DNA of 64,000 nucleotides from Pseudomonadota bacterium (GTDB lineage Bacteria; Pseudomonadota; Gammaproteobacteria; Burkholderiales; Burkholderiaceae_C), in assembly GCA_023387335.1 (NCBI GenBank), contig JAEWIF010000026.1:62001-126000 (forward strand), in the 5' to 3' direction. Made by a program: the position numbers and the translations under genes. The notes below the pieces were generated by a model. It did no database searches. It worked only from the letters and a program-made list of their open reading frames with translations, and was not told where the DNA came from. Of this stretch, positions 8,221 through 17,368 are shown in pieces (position 1 is the stretch's first letter; every line of letters starts with the position of its first letter).

Positions 8221-9033
8221 ATGAGCACCGCACCCGGCCGCAGCTACCGAGGGGACTTCGTCGCCTGGCACGGCGTCGCCGGCTTCATCGGCGAAGGCGG
8301 CGGCGCCCCGATCGAGCCGCACTCCCACTACGCCATCCAGCTCGTCATGGGCGCACCCGCGGGCCTGCGCGTGCAGCTCGGCCGCCAGGGTGAGTGGCAG
8401 GCGTGCGCGGCGGCCCTGGTGCCGTCCCGCGCCGTCCACAGCATCGACGTGAACGGCTGCGACATCAGCCTGGTGCTCTTCATCGAGCCCGAGACGCCCG
8501 AAGGCAAGGCGCTCGCCACCCGCATCGCCGGCGCGCCCGAGATCCTCCCCGCGGACACCGTGGCCGCCGCTGCCGAGCGGCTGCAGAGAGCGTGGCGTGT
8601 CGAGAAGAGCCATGACGCGGTGAAGGCCGTGTGCATGGAGCTGGTCCGCGAGCTGTCCGGCGCCGCGCCACGGGAGCCGTCCGACCCGCGCGTCCTCGCG
8701 GCCATCGAGTTCATCCGCCGGCGGATGAACGAAGGCGTTTCGCTGCCCGAGGTGGCCAGGGCGGCGAACCTCTCGCCCGAGCGGTTCCGCCACCTCTTCG
8801 TGGAGCAGACCGGCATGCCCTTGCGCACCTACGTCCTGTGGCGCCGGCTCCTGCAGGTGTGGACCCTGCTCATGGAGGGCGAGACGCTGTCGGCTGCCGC
8901 GCACGCGGCCGGGTTCGCGGACTCGGCGCACCTGTCCCGGACGGCCCGCACGATGTTCGGGCTTCCGCCCTCGGTGCTGCAGATGCGCGGCCCGTTGAGC
9001 GCGCACGCCCGGGAGCCGCGTCACCTGGCTTGA
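8221..9033 (+). CDS. AraC-family transcriptional regulator
   Basis: A 270-residue regulator. The N-terminal half (to about 150) is a cupin-like sensing domain containing PHSHYAIQLVMG. The C-terminal 100 residues are the double helix-turn-helix, recognisable from AIEFIRRRMNEGVSLPEVARAANLSPERFRHLF and AAHAAGFADSAHLSRTARTMFG. It is divergent from the exported hydrolase and ends inside the tail of the di-haem peroxidase gene (13-bp convergent overlap). It probably controls one or both neighbours. Confidence 0.9.
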   Translation: MSTAPGRSYRGDFVAWHGVAGFIGEGGGAPIEPHSHYAIQLVMGAPAGLRVQLGRQGEWQACAAALVPSRAVHSIDVNGCDISLVLFIEPETPEGKALATRIAGAPEILPADTVAAAAERLQRAWRVEKSHDAVKAVCMELVRELSGAAPREPSDPRVLAAIEFIRRRMNEGVSLPEVARAANLSPERFRHLFVEQTGMPLRTYVLWRRLLQVWTLLMEGETLSAAAHAAGFADSAHLSRTARTMFGLPPSVLQMRGPLSAHAREPRHLA

Positions 9034-10301
9034 ACGACGACAGGCCCCGTCAGCGTTCCGAGGAACGCCGCCAGGTCCCGGATGTCGTCGGACGAAAGAC
9101 GGATGGGCTGCCGCTCGGCGTGCTTCTCGCCGGGCTGCGCCAGTTCGCTGTGGCCGAGCACGGCCCGCGGCGACTTCGCGTAGTGCCCCACCACCTGCTC
9201 CAGCGATGTGAACTGGCCCGCATGCATGTAGGGCGGCCGCTCCGCGACGTTGCGCAGGCCGGGCGTGCGGAAGGCCGCCAGCCGGCCCGGGTCGTCGGTC
9301 GCCAGGAACTGGAGCTCACCGCACTGTTCGGGTTTGGCGTCGCTGTACCGCCCCAGGCAGTTGAACTCGTCCCGCAACAGCTTGCGCAGGCCCTCGGCGC
9401 GGCCGCGGTCGGGCCGGGTGCGGTCGATCGGCGGGATGCCGGTGTTGTGGAACGCGTGGTCGGTGAGCAGGGGCCCGTTGTGGCAGGTGACGCACTGGCC
9501 GCTGCCGAGGAACAGGCGCAGCCCGCGCACCTCCTGCGGCGACAGCACGTCCTGGCCTAGTCCGTCGCCGGCGAGCGTGGCCTCGGCGTAGCGGTCGAAG
9601 CGCGACTCGCCGTACGCGATGTTCCGCTCGAAGGCCGCGATGGACTTGCCCATGTTCGCGAAGACCCGGTTCACGGCTTCGCGGCCGGCCTCGGGCAGGG
9701 CCGCCCAGGCGGCCTGCTCGGCGGGCGTGCCGGCGGGCGAAGCGTCGTCGGGAAGTGGGCCGAACTCCGGCATGGCGCCGAAGACGGCCTGGTACGGACC
9801 CTTGTAGTGCGCCTGCACGAGCTTCACCAGGCGCACCCGGTTGGCGCCGTGCTCCACCGCGTCCTCGAACGGACCGAGCGCTTGCGACCAGGCGCTGTCC
9901 TTGCGGCCGTCCCAGAAGAGGAAAGGCGAGTGCGCGGCGCCCATCAGCGGCATCGTGCGGCGCTTTCCGGTGCCGATGCCCTGGCCGAACGGCTTGCCGT
10001 CCTGGAACTGCTGGTCGGCCGAGTGGCAACTCGCGCAAGCCACCTGGCCGTTGCTGCTCAGGCGCGTGTCGTTGAAGAGGGCACGTCCCAGCGCCGCCGC
10101 GTCGGTCCTTTGCTCATACGCATTGGAAGGGTCCGCCGGCCGCGGGCCGGCTTCCTTCAGCCGCATGGAAGCCAGGGTGGCGATCTCCTGCGGCGACCAG
10201 CGGTCGCGCAGGGGAGACCTGCCCAGCGTCTGGGCCGCACCGGCGGTGACGGCGACGGCGGCCAGCGCCGCCATCACCCTCGCGAGACCGTGCGTGCTCA
10301 C
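9021..10301 (-). CDS. Di-haem cytochrome c peroxidase / MauG-like protein
   Basis: A 426-residue exported protein with two c-type haem sites: CASCH (residues 89-93) and CVTCH (270-274). This is the hallmark of the bacterial CcpA/MauG family, which reduces peroxide or carries out haem-based oxidations in the periplasm. The N-terminus (VSTHGLARVMAALAAVAVTAGAA) is a signal peptide started by GTG. That GTG overlaps the stop of the upstream lipoprotein gene by four bases (GTGA), which fixes the start and indicates translational coupling. Whether it is a peroxidase or a MauG-type protein-modifying enzyme is open. Confidence 0.88.
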   Translation of the reverse strand: MSTHGLARVMAALAAVAVTAGAAQTLGRSPLRDRWSPQEIATLASMRLKEAGPRPADPSNAYEQRTDAAALGRALFNDTRLSSNGQVACASCHSADQQFQDGKPFGQGIGTGKRRTMPLMGAAHSPFLFWDGRKDSAWSQALGPFEDAVEHGANRVRLVKLVQAHYKGPYQAVFGAMPEFGPLPDDASPAGTPAEQAAWAALPEAGREAVNRVFANMGKSIAAFERNIAYGESRFDRYAEATLAGDGLGQDVLSPQEVRGLRLFLGSGQCVTCHNGPLLTDHAFHNTGIPPIDRTRPDRGRAEGLRKLLRDEFNCLGRYSDAKPEQCGELQFLATDDPGRLAAFRTPGLRNVAERPPYMHAGQFTSLEQVVGHYAKSPRAVLGHSELAQPGEKHAERQPIRLSSDDIRDLAAFLGTLTGPVVVQAR

Positions 10302-10738
10302 GGCCGCACCGTCGGGCGGTCGACCACCGTATTGAAGGTCACCTTGTCCGCACCTTGCGGACCTTCGATGGCGAGCTTCACTTCCCACCAGCCGGTCATG
10401 CTGAACTTCATGCCATCGAGCTGGTAGGTCCCGTCGGCCAGCTCGCGCGTGACACGCGGCTGCGTCGGCAGGCCATGGCCGTGCTGCGGCATGCCGCCGT
10501 CCACGGCGAACCGGGCTCCGTGCACCGGCGTGCCGTCGGCGGCGGCCAGCCTCACCTTCCAGCTGTGCATCTGGTTGATGGCCGGCGCCTGCGCGGGCGG
10601 CACCAGCGCCACGCGGTACACGCCGGCGGCCGAGGGCTTCTCGAGCGAGACGTCCAGGTCTTTCGGCGGCGTGCCGCAGCCGAGCAGGGCGCCGGCCGCA
10701 AGGGCCGCGAAGGAGAGGCGAAGAGCGATGGGGGTCAT
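10298..10738 (-). CDS. YtkA/FixH-like exported lipoprotein
   Basis: A 146-residue protein with a lipoprotein signal peptide (ALLGC lipobox) and a single immunoglobulin-like beta domain. It contains the HGHGLPTQPRV segment and a YQLDGMKFSMTGWWEVKLAI strand pair, as in the YtkA/FixH-like family often linked to copper or haem proteins. It is the first gene of an operon with the di-haem peroxidase, coupled by a GTGA overlap. The two-block promoter at 10771-10803 lies 33 bp upstream of the start. The His/Met-rich loop could bind copper, but this is inference. Confidence 0.75.
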   Translation of the reverse strand: MTPIALRLSFAALAAGALLGCGTPPKDLDVSLEKPSAAGVYRVALVPPAQAPAINQMHSWKVRLAAADGTPVHGARFAVDGGMPQHGHGLPTQPRVTRELADGTYQLDGMKFSMTGWWEVKLAIEGPQGADKVTFNTVVDRPTVRP

Positions 10739-10770
10739 GGGTGGGCTTCGGTGAGGTCGGATGCCCACCG

Positions 10771-10803
10771 ATTCTTCGGATCCCGCCCCTCGCGGGCTTG
10801 AAC
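10771..10803 (-). promoter_or_regulatory. Two-block ECF-like promoter, copy 2
   Basis: On the minus strand GTTCAAG (10803-10797), 17 bases, then CCGAAGAAT (10779-10771), placed 33 bp before the lipoprotein start. It matches copy 1 at 8142-8174 in both blocks, spacing and distance to the start codon, and partly in the flank upstream of GTTCAAG. Both controlled units encode exported proteins. Confidence 0.55.
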
Positions 10804-10846
10804 GAATCGGCTCTTCGCGCAGCCTTTTCGTTCAAGCCGGTGCGGT

Positions 10847-11353
10847 TCAACCGGCCACCACCTCGTACTTGCCGCGCGCCACCTTCTCCAGGTTGGTCCC
10901 TTCGATCCGGATCAGCCGCGTCGGTCCGCTGCGGCTCGGTGCGTGGATCGCGCCCTCGTTGTAGAGGTGCGCATCGCCGGGGCGCAGCGCGTAGCTGCGG
11001 CCGCGGCGCACCTTGCCGACCGTGCCGGCGGCGGCCGGCTGCACGACATCGAAATCGGTCATCACCGTTTCGCCTTCGGCCTGGCCGTAGATCGCCCAGG
11101 ACGGGCCGTGGTCGTGCGGACCGCCTTCCTTGGCGTCGTGGTACTCGTGGCCGAGGATGCAGAAGCCGAGGTCGCGGTCCTCGTAGAGGATCCTGCGTTC
11201 CGGCATGCCGCCGGCGAACTGCGCGCGCACGAACTCACCGTCGAGCAGAGCGCCGCCGAGCAGGGCGGCGACCTGGGCGCGCCCGGCGGGCGACGGGTCC
11301 GCCAGGAGCAGGTTGCGGCATTCGCGCGCCAGCGATTCGAGTGTCAGGGTCAT
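10847..11353 (-). CDS. Cupin-fold metal-binding protein
   Basis: A 168-residue cytoplasmic protein with the two cupin motifs: PHDHGPSWAIYGQAEGE around residues 80-96 and GDAHLYNEGAIHAP around residues 127-140. The HxH arrangement suggests an iron-dependent oxygenase or isomerase of the cysteine-dioxygenase-like kind. A strong AAGGAG ribosome-binding site precedes the ATG. It is divergent from the MerR gene, and its promoter has the 19-bp spacer typical of MerR-activated genes. Confidence 0.75.
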   Translation of the reverse strand: MTLTLESLARECRNLLLADPSPAGRAQVAALLGGALLDGEFVRAQFAGGMPERRILYEDRDLGFCILGHEYHDAKEGGPHDHGPSWAIYGQAEGETVMTDFDVVQPAAAGTVGKVRRGRSYALRPGDAHLYNEGAIHAPSRSGPTRLIRIEGTNLEKVARGKYEVVAG

Positions 11354-11378
11354 GGGTTTCTCCTTGATTGGTTCTGGC

Positions 11379-11409
11379 AGGATAGAAATTCAAGTGGACT
11401 TGAAGTCAA
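11379..11409 (-). promoter_or_regulatory. MerR-type promoter with 19-bp spacer and central dyad
   Basis: On the minus strand the -35 box TTGACT (11409-11404) and the -10 box TATCCT (11384-11379) are separated by 19 bp. Inside the spacer is the perfect dyad TTCAAGT-GG-ACTTGAA (11389-11404 on the plus strand). Over-long spacers with a central dyad are characteristic of promoters that MerR-family activators untwist. This places the cupin gene under the divergent MerR regulator. Confidence 0.75.
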
Positions 11410-11418
11410 GGGGTTGCC

Positions 11419-11853
11419 ATGGATATCGCGGAAGTCGCGAAGCGTTCCGGCGTGCCGGCTTCGACGCTGCGTTTCTACGAGGAGAAGGGACTCATCGCCT
11501 CGGTCGGCCGCGAAGGCCTGCGGCGGCGTTTCGCGCCGTCCGTGCTCGACCAGCTGGCGCTGATCGCCCTGGCGCGCTCGGCCGGCTTCGCGCTCGACGA
11601 CATCCGCTCGATGTTCTCGCCGGAGGGCCGGCCGAGCCTGGACCGTTCGATGCTGGCCGCGAAGGCGGACGAGATCGACGCGACCGTCCGGCGCCTGCAG
11701 GCCGTGAGCAAGAGCCTGCGGCATGCGGCGGTCTGCCCCGCGCCCAGCCATTCGGAATGCCCGACCTTCCAGCGGCTGCTGCGCGCCGCGGCGGCGGGAG
11801 CGCGGGAGGCGAGTGGCCGTGGCAGGAAGCGGCCGAGGGTCCCTACCGTTTGA
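11419..11853 (+). CDS. MerR-family transcriptional regulator
   Basis: A 144-residue regulator with the winged helix at residues 1-70 (MDIAEVAKRSGVPASTLRFYEEKGLI, then a basic wing). A dimerisation helix and a Cys-containing tail (VCPAPSHSECPTF, around residues 109-121) follow. The two cysteines suggest a metal or redox ligand. It is divergent from the cupin gene, whose 19-bp-spacer promoter and dyad it should bind. It ends with an 11-bp convergent overlap with the next small gene. Confidence 0.88.
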   Translation: MDIAEVAKRSGVPASTLRFYEEKGLIASVGREGLRRRFAPSVLDQLALIALARSAGFALDDIRSMFSPEGRPSLDRSMLAAKADEIDATVRRLQAVSKSLRHAAVCPAPSHSECPTFQRLLRAAAAGAREASGRGRKRPRVPTV

Positions 11854-12049
11854 CCAAGGGCTGCAGCCGGTCCACTTCCTTCTGGGCGGCGGCCAGCAGT
11901 TTCCTCACCTCGTCAACGGAACTGAGCTTGATGCTCCCGTCCTGCACGAGCGAATCGACGCCGTGGAGCAGGTCCTGGAGTTCCGCGCGTTTCTTCAAGG
12001 CGGCCTGCCATCTGTGTGCTGCTGCACTGCTGTTCACGGCGTCGGTCAT
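11843..12049 (-). CDS. Small helical hypothetical protein (68 aa)
   Basis: A 68-residue protein predicted to be almost entirely helical (RWQAALKKRAELQDLLHGVDSLV, then DEVRKLLAAAQKEVDRLQPLVKR), so probably a helical hairpin or coiled coil. No family is recognised. The heptad-like spacing of hydrophobic residues and its codon bias support a real gene. It is convergent with and overlaps the MerR gene by 11 bp. Confidence 0.5.
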   Translation of the reverse strand: MTDAVNSSAAAHRWQAALKKRAELQDLLHGVDSLVQDGSIKLSSVDEVRKLLAAAQKEVDRLQPLVKR

Positions 12050-12166
12050 GTGTGGAGCTCCGGATTAGCACTGAGCACATGAACGTTCGCGGCGGCTGAT
12101 TTATTCCGTCCACCGGCGCATCATCAAGGCGAGCGCATCCGACGCGCCACTTCGAAAGGGACCGCA

Positions 12167-12616
12167 ATGGCTGACTTCCGCTTGCCCGACGACCTCAGGT
12201 TCAACCGATCCCGCATCGACGACCCCATCGCCTATGCGAGGGATCAAGGCGTGCGGTCCTGGCTGTTCATCGTCGGCGACGAGTTCGCCTCGATGCCCGG
12301 AGGCATGTCCTACGCGCAGGTCCAGGAGGCCGTCGAGCACAGCGCCCGCGTGGTGAGCGATCCTCCCCGTGTGCTCAACCTGGACCTCGCGCGGCAGCAT
12401 GTCGCGGCGCTCGATTCGCTGCCGCGACCGACGCTGGTCTCCTGCCGCGTGGGCCCCAGGTCCTCCGCGGTGGCCTACATGTACGCGGGGCTCAAGGCCG
12501 GCGCCACGCCGGAAGAGGTCATCCGAGCCGCCGAGCTCGACGATGCGCCTTTCTGCGCGTTCGAGGAATACAAGGACTGGGTGCGCTCGTCGATGCTGTC
12601 CTTGGCAGGCCGGTGA
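12167..12616 (+). CDS. Possible DUF442-like (cysteine-phosphatase fold) protein
   Basis: A 149-residue soluble protein. Residues about 89-111 read LVSCRVGPRSSAVAYMYAGLKAG. This resembles the CRSGTRS P-loop and following helix of the DUF442/beta-lactamase-hydrolase-like branch of the protein-tyrosine-phosphatase/rhodanese superfamily. An upstream strand-helix pattern (SWLFIVGDEFASMPGGMSYAQVQEA) also fits. If right, Cys92 would be the catalytic nucleophile. The assignment rests on this motif alone. The gene abuts the convergent rhlE stop with no gap. Confidence 0.5.
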   Translation: MADFRLPDDLRFNRSRIDDPIAYARDQGVRSWLFIVGDEFASMPGGMSYAQVQEAVEHSARVVSDPPRVLNLDLARQHVAALDSLPRPTLVSCRVGPRSSAVAYMYAGLKAGATPEEVIRAAELDDAPFCAFEEYKDWVRSSMLSLAGR

Positions 12617-13897
12617 TCAGCTCGGGCGCGACGGCGGCGGCTTGAGCGCCGCCAGGGCGGCGGCCGCCCGCAACTTGTCCTTCTTGCTCGGCCGCTTTCC
12701 CTTCACGCCGCCGGTCCCGGCCGCGGCCTCGGTGGGCGGTGGCGCCACCTCGACCGGCTCGAAGCCCGCCACCCGCTCGCGCGGCAGTTGCTTCCGGGTC
12801 CGTTTCTCGATCAGCCGGAAATGCGCCTCCGTCGCGGCGCTCGTGAAACTCACGGCGAGTCCCTCGGCGCCCGCGCGGCCCGTGCGGCCGATCCGGTGCA
12901 CGTAGTCGTCCGCCGAGCGCGGCAGGTCGTAGTTGACCACCACCTCCAGCCCGGCGATGTCGATGCCGCGGGCCGCGAGGTCGGTGGTGACCAGCACGTC
13001 CCAGTGGCCGTCCTTGAACGCCTGCAGCACCTCGGTGCGGCGCGACTGGCTCAGGTCCCCGTGCAGCGGCACGGCACGCAGGCCCCGGTCGAACAGCTTG
13101 CGCGCGACGTGTTCCGTGGCATAGCGGGTGGCCACGAACACCAGCACGCGCCGCCATCCCTCCTCCTTCACCAGGTGGCGCAGCAGCTCGGTGCGGCGCG
13201 GCGTGTCCACGGCGATCACCCGCTGGACGATGGCGGGTTCGGCGCGCGGTTCGGCGGCCGCTTCGATGCGCACCGGGTCGCGCAGCAGGCCATCGGCGAG
13301 CACCTGCACCTGCGGCGGGAAAGTCGCGGAGAACAGCAGGTTCTGCCGGCGGGCGGGCAGCGCGGCCAGCACGCGCTCGCGTTCGGCGGCGAAGCCCAGG
13401 TCCAGCAGGCGGTCGGCCTCGTCGAGCACCAGCGCCTCGACGGCGTCGAGCCGCACCGCGTTCTTGTCCAGCAGGTCGAGCAGGCGGCCCGGCGTGGCCA
13501 CCACCACGTCCGCGCCGCCGCGCAGCGCCATCATCTGCGGGTTGATGGAAACCCCGCCGTGGACCACCGCGACCTTGAGCTCACGCGGGCAGGAGGTGCC
13601 CAGCTTGCGGAAGGTCTCTCCCACCTGCGCCGCCAGTTCGCGGGTGGGCACCAGCACCAGGGCCTTCACCCGCCGGTAAGCGTGCTGTCGTCCGGCGATG
13701 AACCTCTGCAGCAGGGGCAGCGCGAACGCGGCGGTCTTGCCCGAGCCGGTCGGCGCCAGGCCGAGCAGGTCTCGGCCGCCCAGCAGGAGCGGGATCGCCT
13801 CGACCTGGATGGCGGTGGGGGCCGCGTAGCCCACGTCGGCGCAGGCCTGCAAGAGCGGCGCGGACAGCCCCAGCGACGCGAAGCTCGCGTCGCTCAT
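12617..13897 (-). CDS. rhlE: ATP-dependent RNA helicase RhlE
   Basis: A 426-residue DEAD-box helicase. It has the Q motif (FASLGLSAPLLQACADVGYAAPTAIQ), Walker A APTGSGKT, PTRELAAQ, DEADRLLDLGF, SAT, and the second RecA domain with HRIGRTGRAG near residue 335. A basic Lys/Pro/Ala-rich tail ends at KPPPSRPS, as in RhlE proteins. Members remodel RNA in ribosome maturation and mRNA decay. The ATG overlaps the stop of a 75-codon upstream gene (ATGA), so the two are translationally coupled. It is divergent from dbpA. Confidence 0.9.
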   Translation of the reverse strand: MSDASFASLGLSAPLLQACADVGYAAPTAIQVEAIPLLLGGRDLLGLAPTGSGKTAAFALPLLQRFIAGRQHAYRRVKALVLVPTRELAAQVGETFRKLGTSCPRELKVAVVHGGVSINPQMMALRGGADVVVATPGRLLDLLDKNAVRLDAVEALVLDEADRLLDLGFAAERERVLAALPARRQNLLFSATFPPQVQVLADGLLRDPVRIEAAAEPRAEPAIVQRVIAVDTPRRTELLRHLVKEEGWRRVLVFVATRYATEHVARKLFDRGLRAVPLHGDLSQSRRTEVLQAFKDGHWDVLVTTDLAARGIDIAGLEVVVNYDLPRSADDYVHRIGRTGRAGAEGLAVSFTSAATEAHFRLIEKRTRKQLPRERVAGFEPVEVAPPPTEAAAGTGGVKGKRPSKKDKLRAAAALAALKPPPSRPS

Positions 13898-14121
13898 GGC
13901 GACCGGTGCAGCCGAGGCGCGGAGAGCGCCTGCAGGCTTTCGGTGATGGCCGCGTCGACGTCGCGCCACTTGCCCGCCAGCCGGGCGGCGGCGATCTCTT
14001 TCTCGAGGGCGCGCAGGTCGCGCATGCTGGGCGCGACCCGGATCTGGGCGATGGCCGCCGATGGGTTGCCGGCGCGCAGCAGCGCCATGATCTTGCCGGG
14101 CCAGGCAGGGGAGTGACTCAC
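13894..14121 (-). CDS. Small hypothetical protein coupled to rhlE (75 aa)
   Basis: A GTG-started 75-residue frame (VSHSPAWPGKIMALLRAG...) whose TGA overlaps the rhlE ATG by four bases. It is predicted to be two or three helices (DLRALEKEIAAARLAGKWRDVDAAI) with Arg/Lys faces. The overlap and helical character support translation. No domain is recognised. It may be a small helicase partner or simply serve to couple translation into rhlE. Confidence 0.55.
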   Translation of the reverse strand: MSHSPAWPGKIMALLRAGNPSAAIAQIRVAPSMRDLRALEKEIAAARLAGKWRDVDAAITESLQALSAPRLHRSP

Positions 14122-14184
14122 TGGATTCTTCGCGGATGAGGGGAAGGCGCATTGTCCGCCGGAGCGCTGTGGAATGATCGGCCG

Positions 14185-15579
<1,395 letters not shown>

Positions 15580-15770
15580 GCGCCCCTCGGCTCCTGCTCG
15601 GCAGCAGGTGGCCCGCGGCTGCGCGGCCGGCAACTCGCCGCGGCACGGATGCGTTCGCACGCGAACGTTCTTCTGCCGGGGGAACACCTATGGCCTGGGT
15701 GCTTGAGGCAGAGACATTCTCGGCGCGAGAGATCGTCACGTCGGCGTGAAGCTCATGTGAAGGGAACTGC

Positions 15771-16505
15771 ATGTCTGCGCTGCACGCGCTCAATGCGCTC
15801 GACTTTCCCGTTTCGACCTTCTTCAACGGATTCGCCCGGCGCTCCTGGGCGTTCGACGAGTCGGTCGCCTTCCTCTCGGCCAACGACCTTTTCAAGGGCG
15901 GCCTGCTGATGGTCCTGCTCTGGTGGGCATGGTTCCGGCGAGGGCCGCAGGCGGTGGCCGACGCGGCGCGGGATCACGTGATCGCCACCCTGGCCAGCTG
16001 CGTCGCGGCGCTGGCCGTGGCGCGCGTGATGATCCTGCTGCTGCCCTATCGGGAGCGCCCCCTGCATACCGAGGCGCTCGGCTGGACGCTGCCTTACGGC
16101 GTGGCCGTGAAGGCGCTCGATGGGCTCAGCTCCTTTCCGAGCGATCACGCGACCTTGTTCTTCGCATTGGCCGTGGGACTGGTCTTCGTGAGCCGAAGGC
16201 TGGGGCTGCTGGCGTTCGCCTACGTGACGGTCGCGATCGCCTTGCCGCGTCTCTACCTGGGACTGCACTTTCTCAGCGACCTTGTCGTCGGCGGGCTGAT
16301 CGGCGGCACTGTGAGTGCCGCGGGGAACCGGCTGCTCGTGGGAGGACGCCTGACGGGCCGGGTTCGAGGCTGGTCGAATTCCGCGCCGCAGTATTTCTAT
16401 CCGGCGCTCTTCTTCGTCACCTACCAGATCGCGGAACTCTTCGGAAACTCACGCGCCCTGGCCTCGGGCGTGGTCAAGCTGGGCAAGGCGCTGTCCAGCC
16501 ACTAG
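15771..16505 (+). CDS. PAP2-family membrane phosphatase (undecaprenyl-diphosphatase-like)
   Basis: A 244-residue integral membrane protein with about five to six hydrophobic segments. The PAP2 signature is complete: the YRERP part of motif 1, SSFPSDHA (motif 2) and RLYLGLHFLSD (motif 3). It probably removes phosphate from undecaprenyl pyrophosphate or another lipid phosphate at the periplasmic face of the inner membrane. An AGGGAA ribosome-binding site precedes the ATG. It is convergent with the universal stress protein gene, and the stop codons overlap at a CTAG. Confidence 0.85.
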   Translation: MSALHALNALDFPVSTFFNGFARRSWAFDESVAFLSANDLFKGGLLMVLLWWAWFRRGPQAVADAARDHVIATLASCVAALAVARVMILLLPYRERPLHTEALGWTLPYGVAVKALDGLSSFPSDHATLFFALAVGLVFVSRRLGLLAFAYVTVAIALPRLYLGLHFLSDLVVGGLIGGTVSAAGNRLLVGGRLTGRVRGWSNSAPQYFYPALFFVTYQIAELFGNSRALASGVVKLGKALSSH

Positions 16506-17368
16506 CGTCCGGTCGGGGTCCGCGGGGCCGGCAGGACCAGGACGTCGGCCGCGCTGCCCGCGAGGACCTGGCGGGTCACGTGGCCCAGGAAGAAGTCGGC
16601 GAGCAGGCCGCGCTGGCGCTTGCCGATCACGACCAGGTCGGCGCCCAGGGCACGCTGTCTGCCCAGCACCGCGTCCGCGGGGTCGCCGAAGCCGACGGAA
16701 GCGGCGGTGGTGGCATCGGCGCCGGCGGCGGCCAGCACGTCTTTCAGCGCCGAACGGGCGTGGCCCAGCGCGTTCGGGTTCTCCCCGTGTGCGCCCGCGG
16801 GCGGACGCACACGGGGAGCTCCCGAGGCGACCGCGTGGAATGCTTCCAGCTGCGCGCCCGGGGCGATGCCCTGGGCGGCGGCGATCGTCGCGGGCGCGAG
16901 CGGCTCGAGGTCCACGCAAGCGAGCACCCTGGAGTAGCGCCCATCGCCGCGAGCCTCCGCGGCACCCTGCGCGAAAGCGGCGTCGACCGTGCGCTTGACG
17001 ATGAGCGTGGGCGTGCGGCAAAGGCGGATGAGCCGGTCCACGGGCACGCCGCCGATCTTTCCCGTGAGCGGGTCGTCGCGCGACGATCCCATCACCACCA
17101 GGTTCGATTCGCGCGTGCGCTGCACCAGGTGCTTGAGCAGGTCGCCGGCAGCCACTTCGGCGGTGGCGCTGATGCCGAGCCGATCGCGCAACTGGCCGCA
17201 CAGCTGTTCCACCCCGGCCTGCGCGGCGGGCAGGAGCTTCGCATCGCGTTCCACGTGCAGGACGCGCAAGGCCCATCCATGCTGGCGCGCGAGCAATGCG
17301 GCCCGGCGGGCGGCGTTGTTGCCGGCGGTCGTGAGGGTGCCCGTCACCAGGATCTCGGAGTAGGTCAT
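16502..17368 (-). CDS. Double-domain universal stress protein (last gene of polyamine/stress operon)
   Basis: A 288-residue protein made of two UspA domains (about 1-135 and 150-288). The ATP-loop motifs are degenerate: VVMGSSRDDPLTGKIGGVPVDRLI in the first half and VIGKRQRGLLADFFLGHVTRQVL in the second. These proteins bind ATP and respond to stress in the cytoplasm. The ATG overlaps the TGA of the AdoMetDC-spermidine synthase gene (ATGA), so it is translated in coupling with polyamine synthesis. It is the fourth and last gene of the operon that starts at 20071. Confidence 0.85.
   Translation of the reverse strand: MTYSEILVTGTLTTAGNNAARRAALLARQHGWALRVLHVERDAKLLPAAQAGVEQLCGQLRDRLGISATAEVAAGDLLKHLVQRTRESNLVVMGSSRDDPLTGKIGGVPVDRLIRLCRTPTLIVKRTVDAAFAQGAAEARGDGRYSRVLACVDLEPLAPATIAAAQGIAPGAQLEAFHAVASGAPRVRPPAGAHGENPNALGHARSALKDVLAAAGADATTAASVGFGDPADAVLGRQRALGADLVVIGKRQRGLLADFFLGHVTRQVLAGSAADVLVLPAPRTPTGR

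Noticed and set aside
14125..14133. Third ATTCTTCG match upstream of the 75-codon gene, a possible third ECF-like promoter
   Set aside because: The conserved partner block CTTGAAC is absent at the 17-bp spacing and the match is only eight bases.
15690..15749. 19-codon ORF (MAWVLEAETF...) with a purine-rich stretch upstream, between dbpA and the PAP2 gene
   Set aside because: Too short, with no supporting structure, and not positioned as a leader of a regulated gene. Chance is likely.
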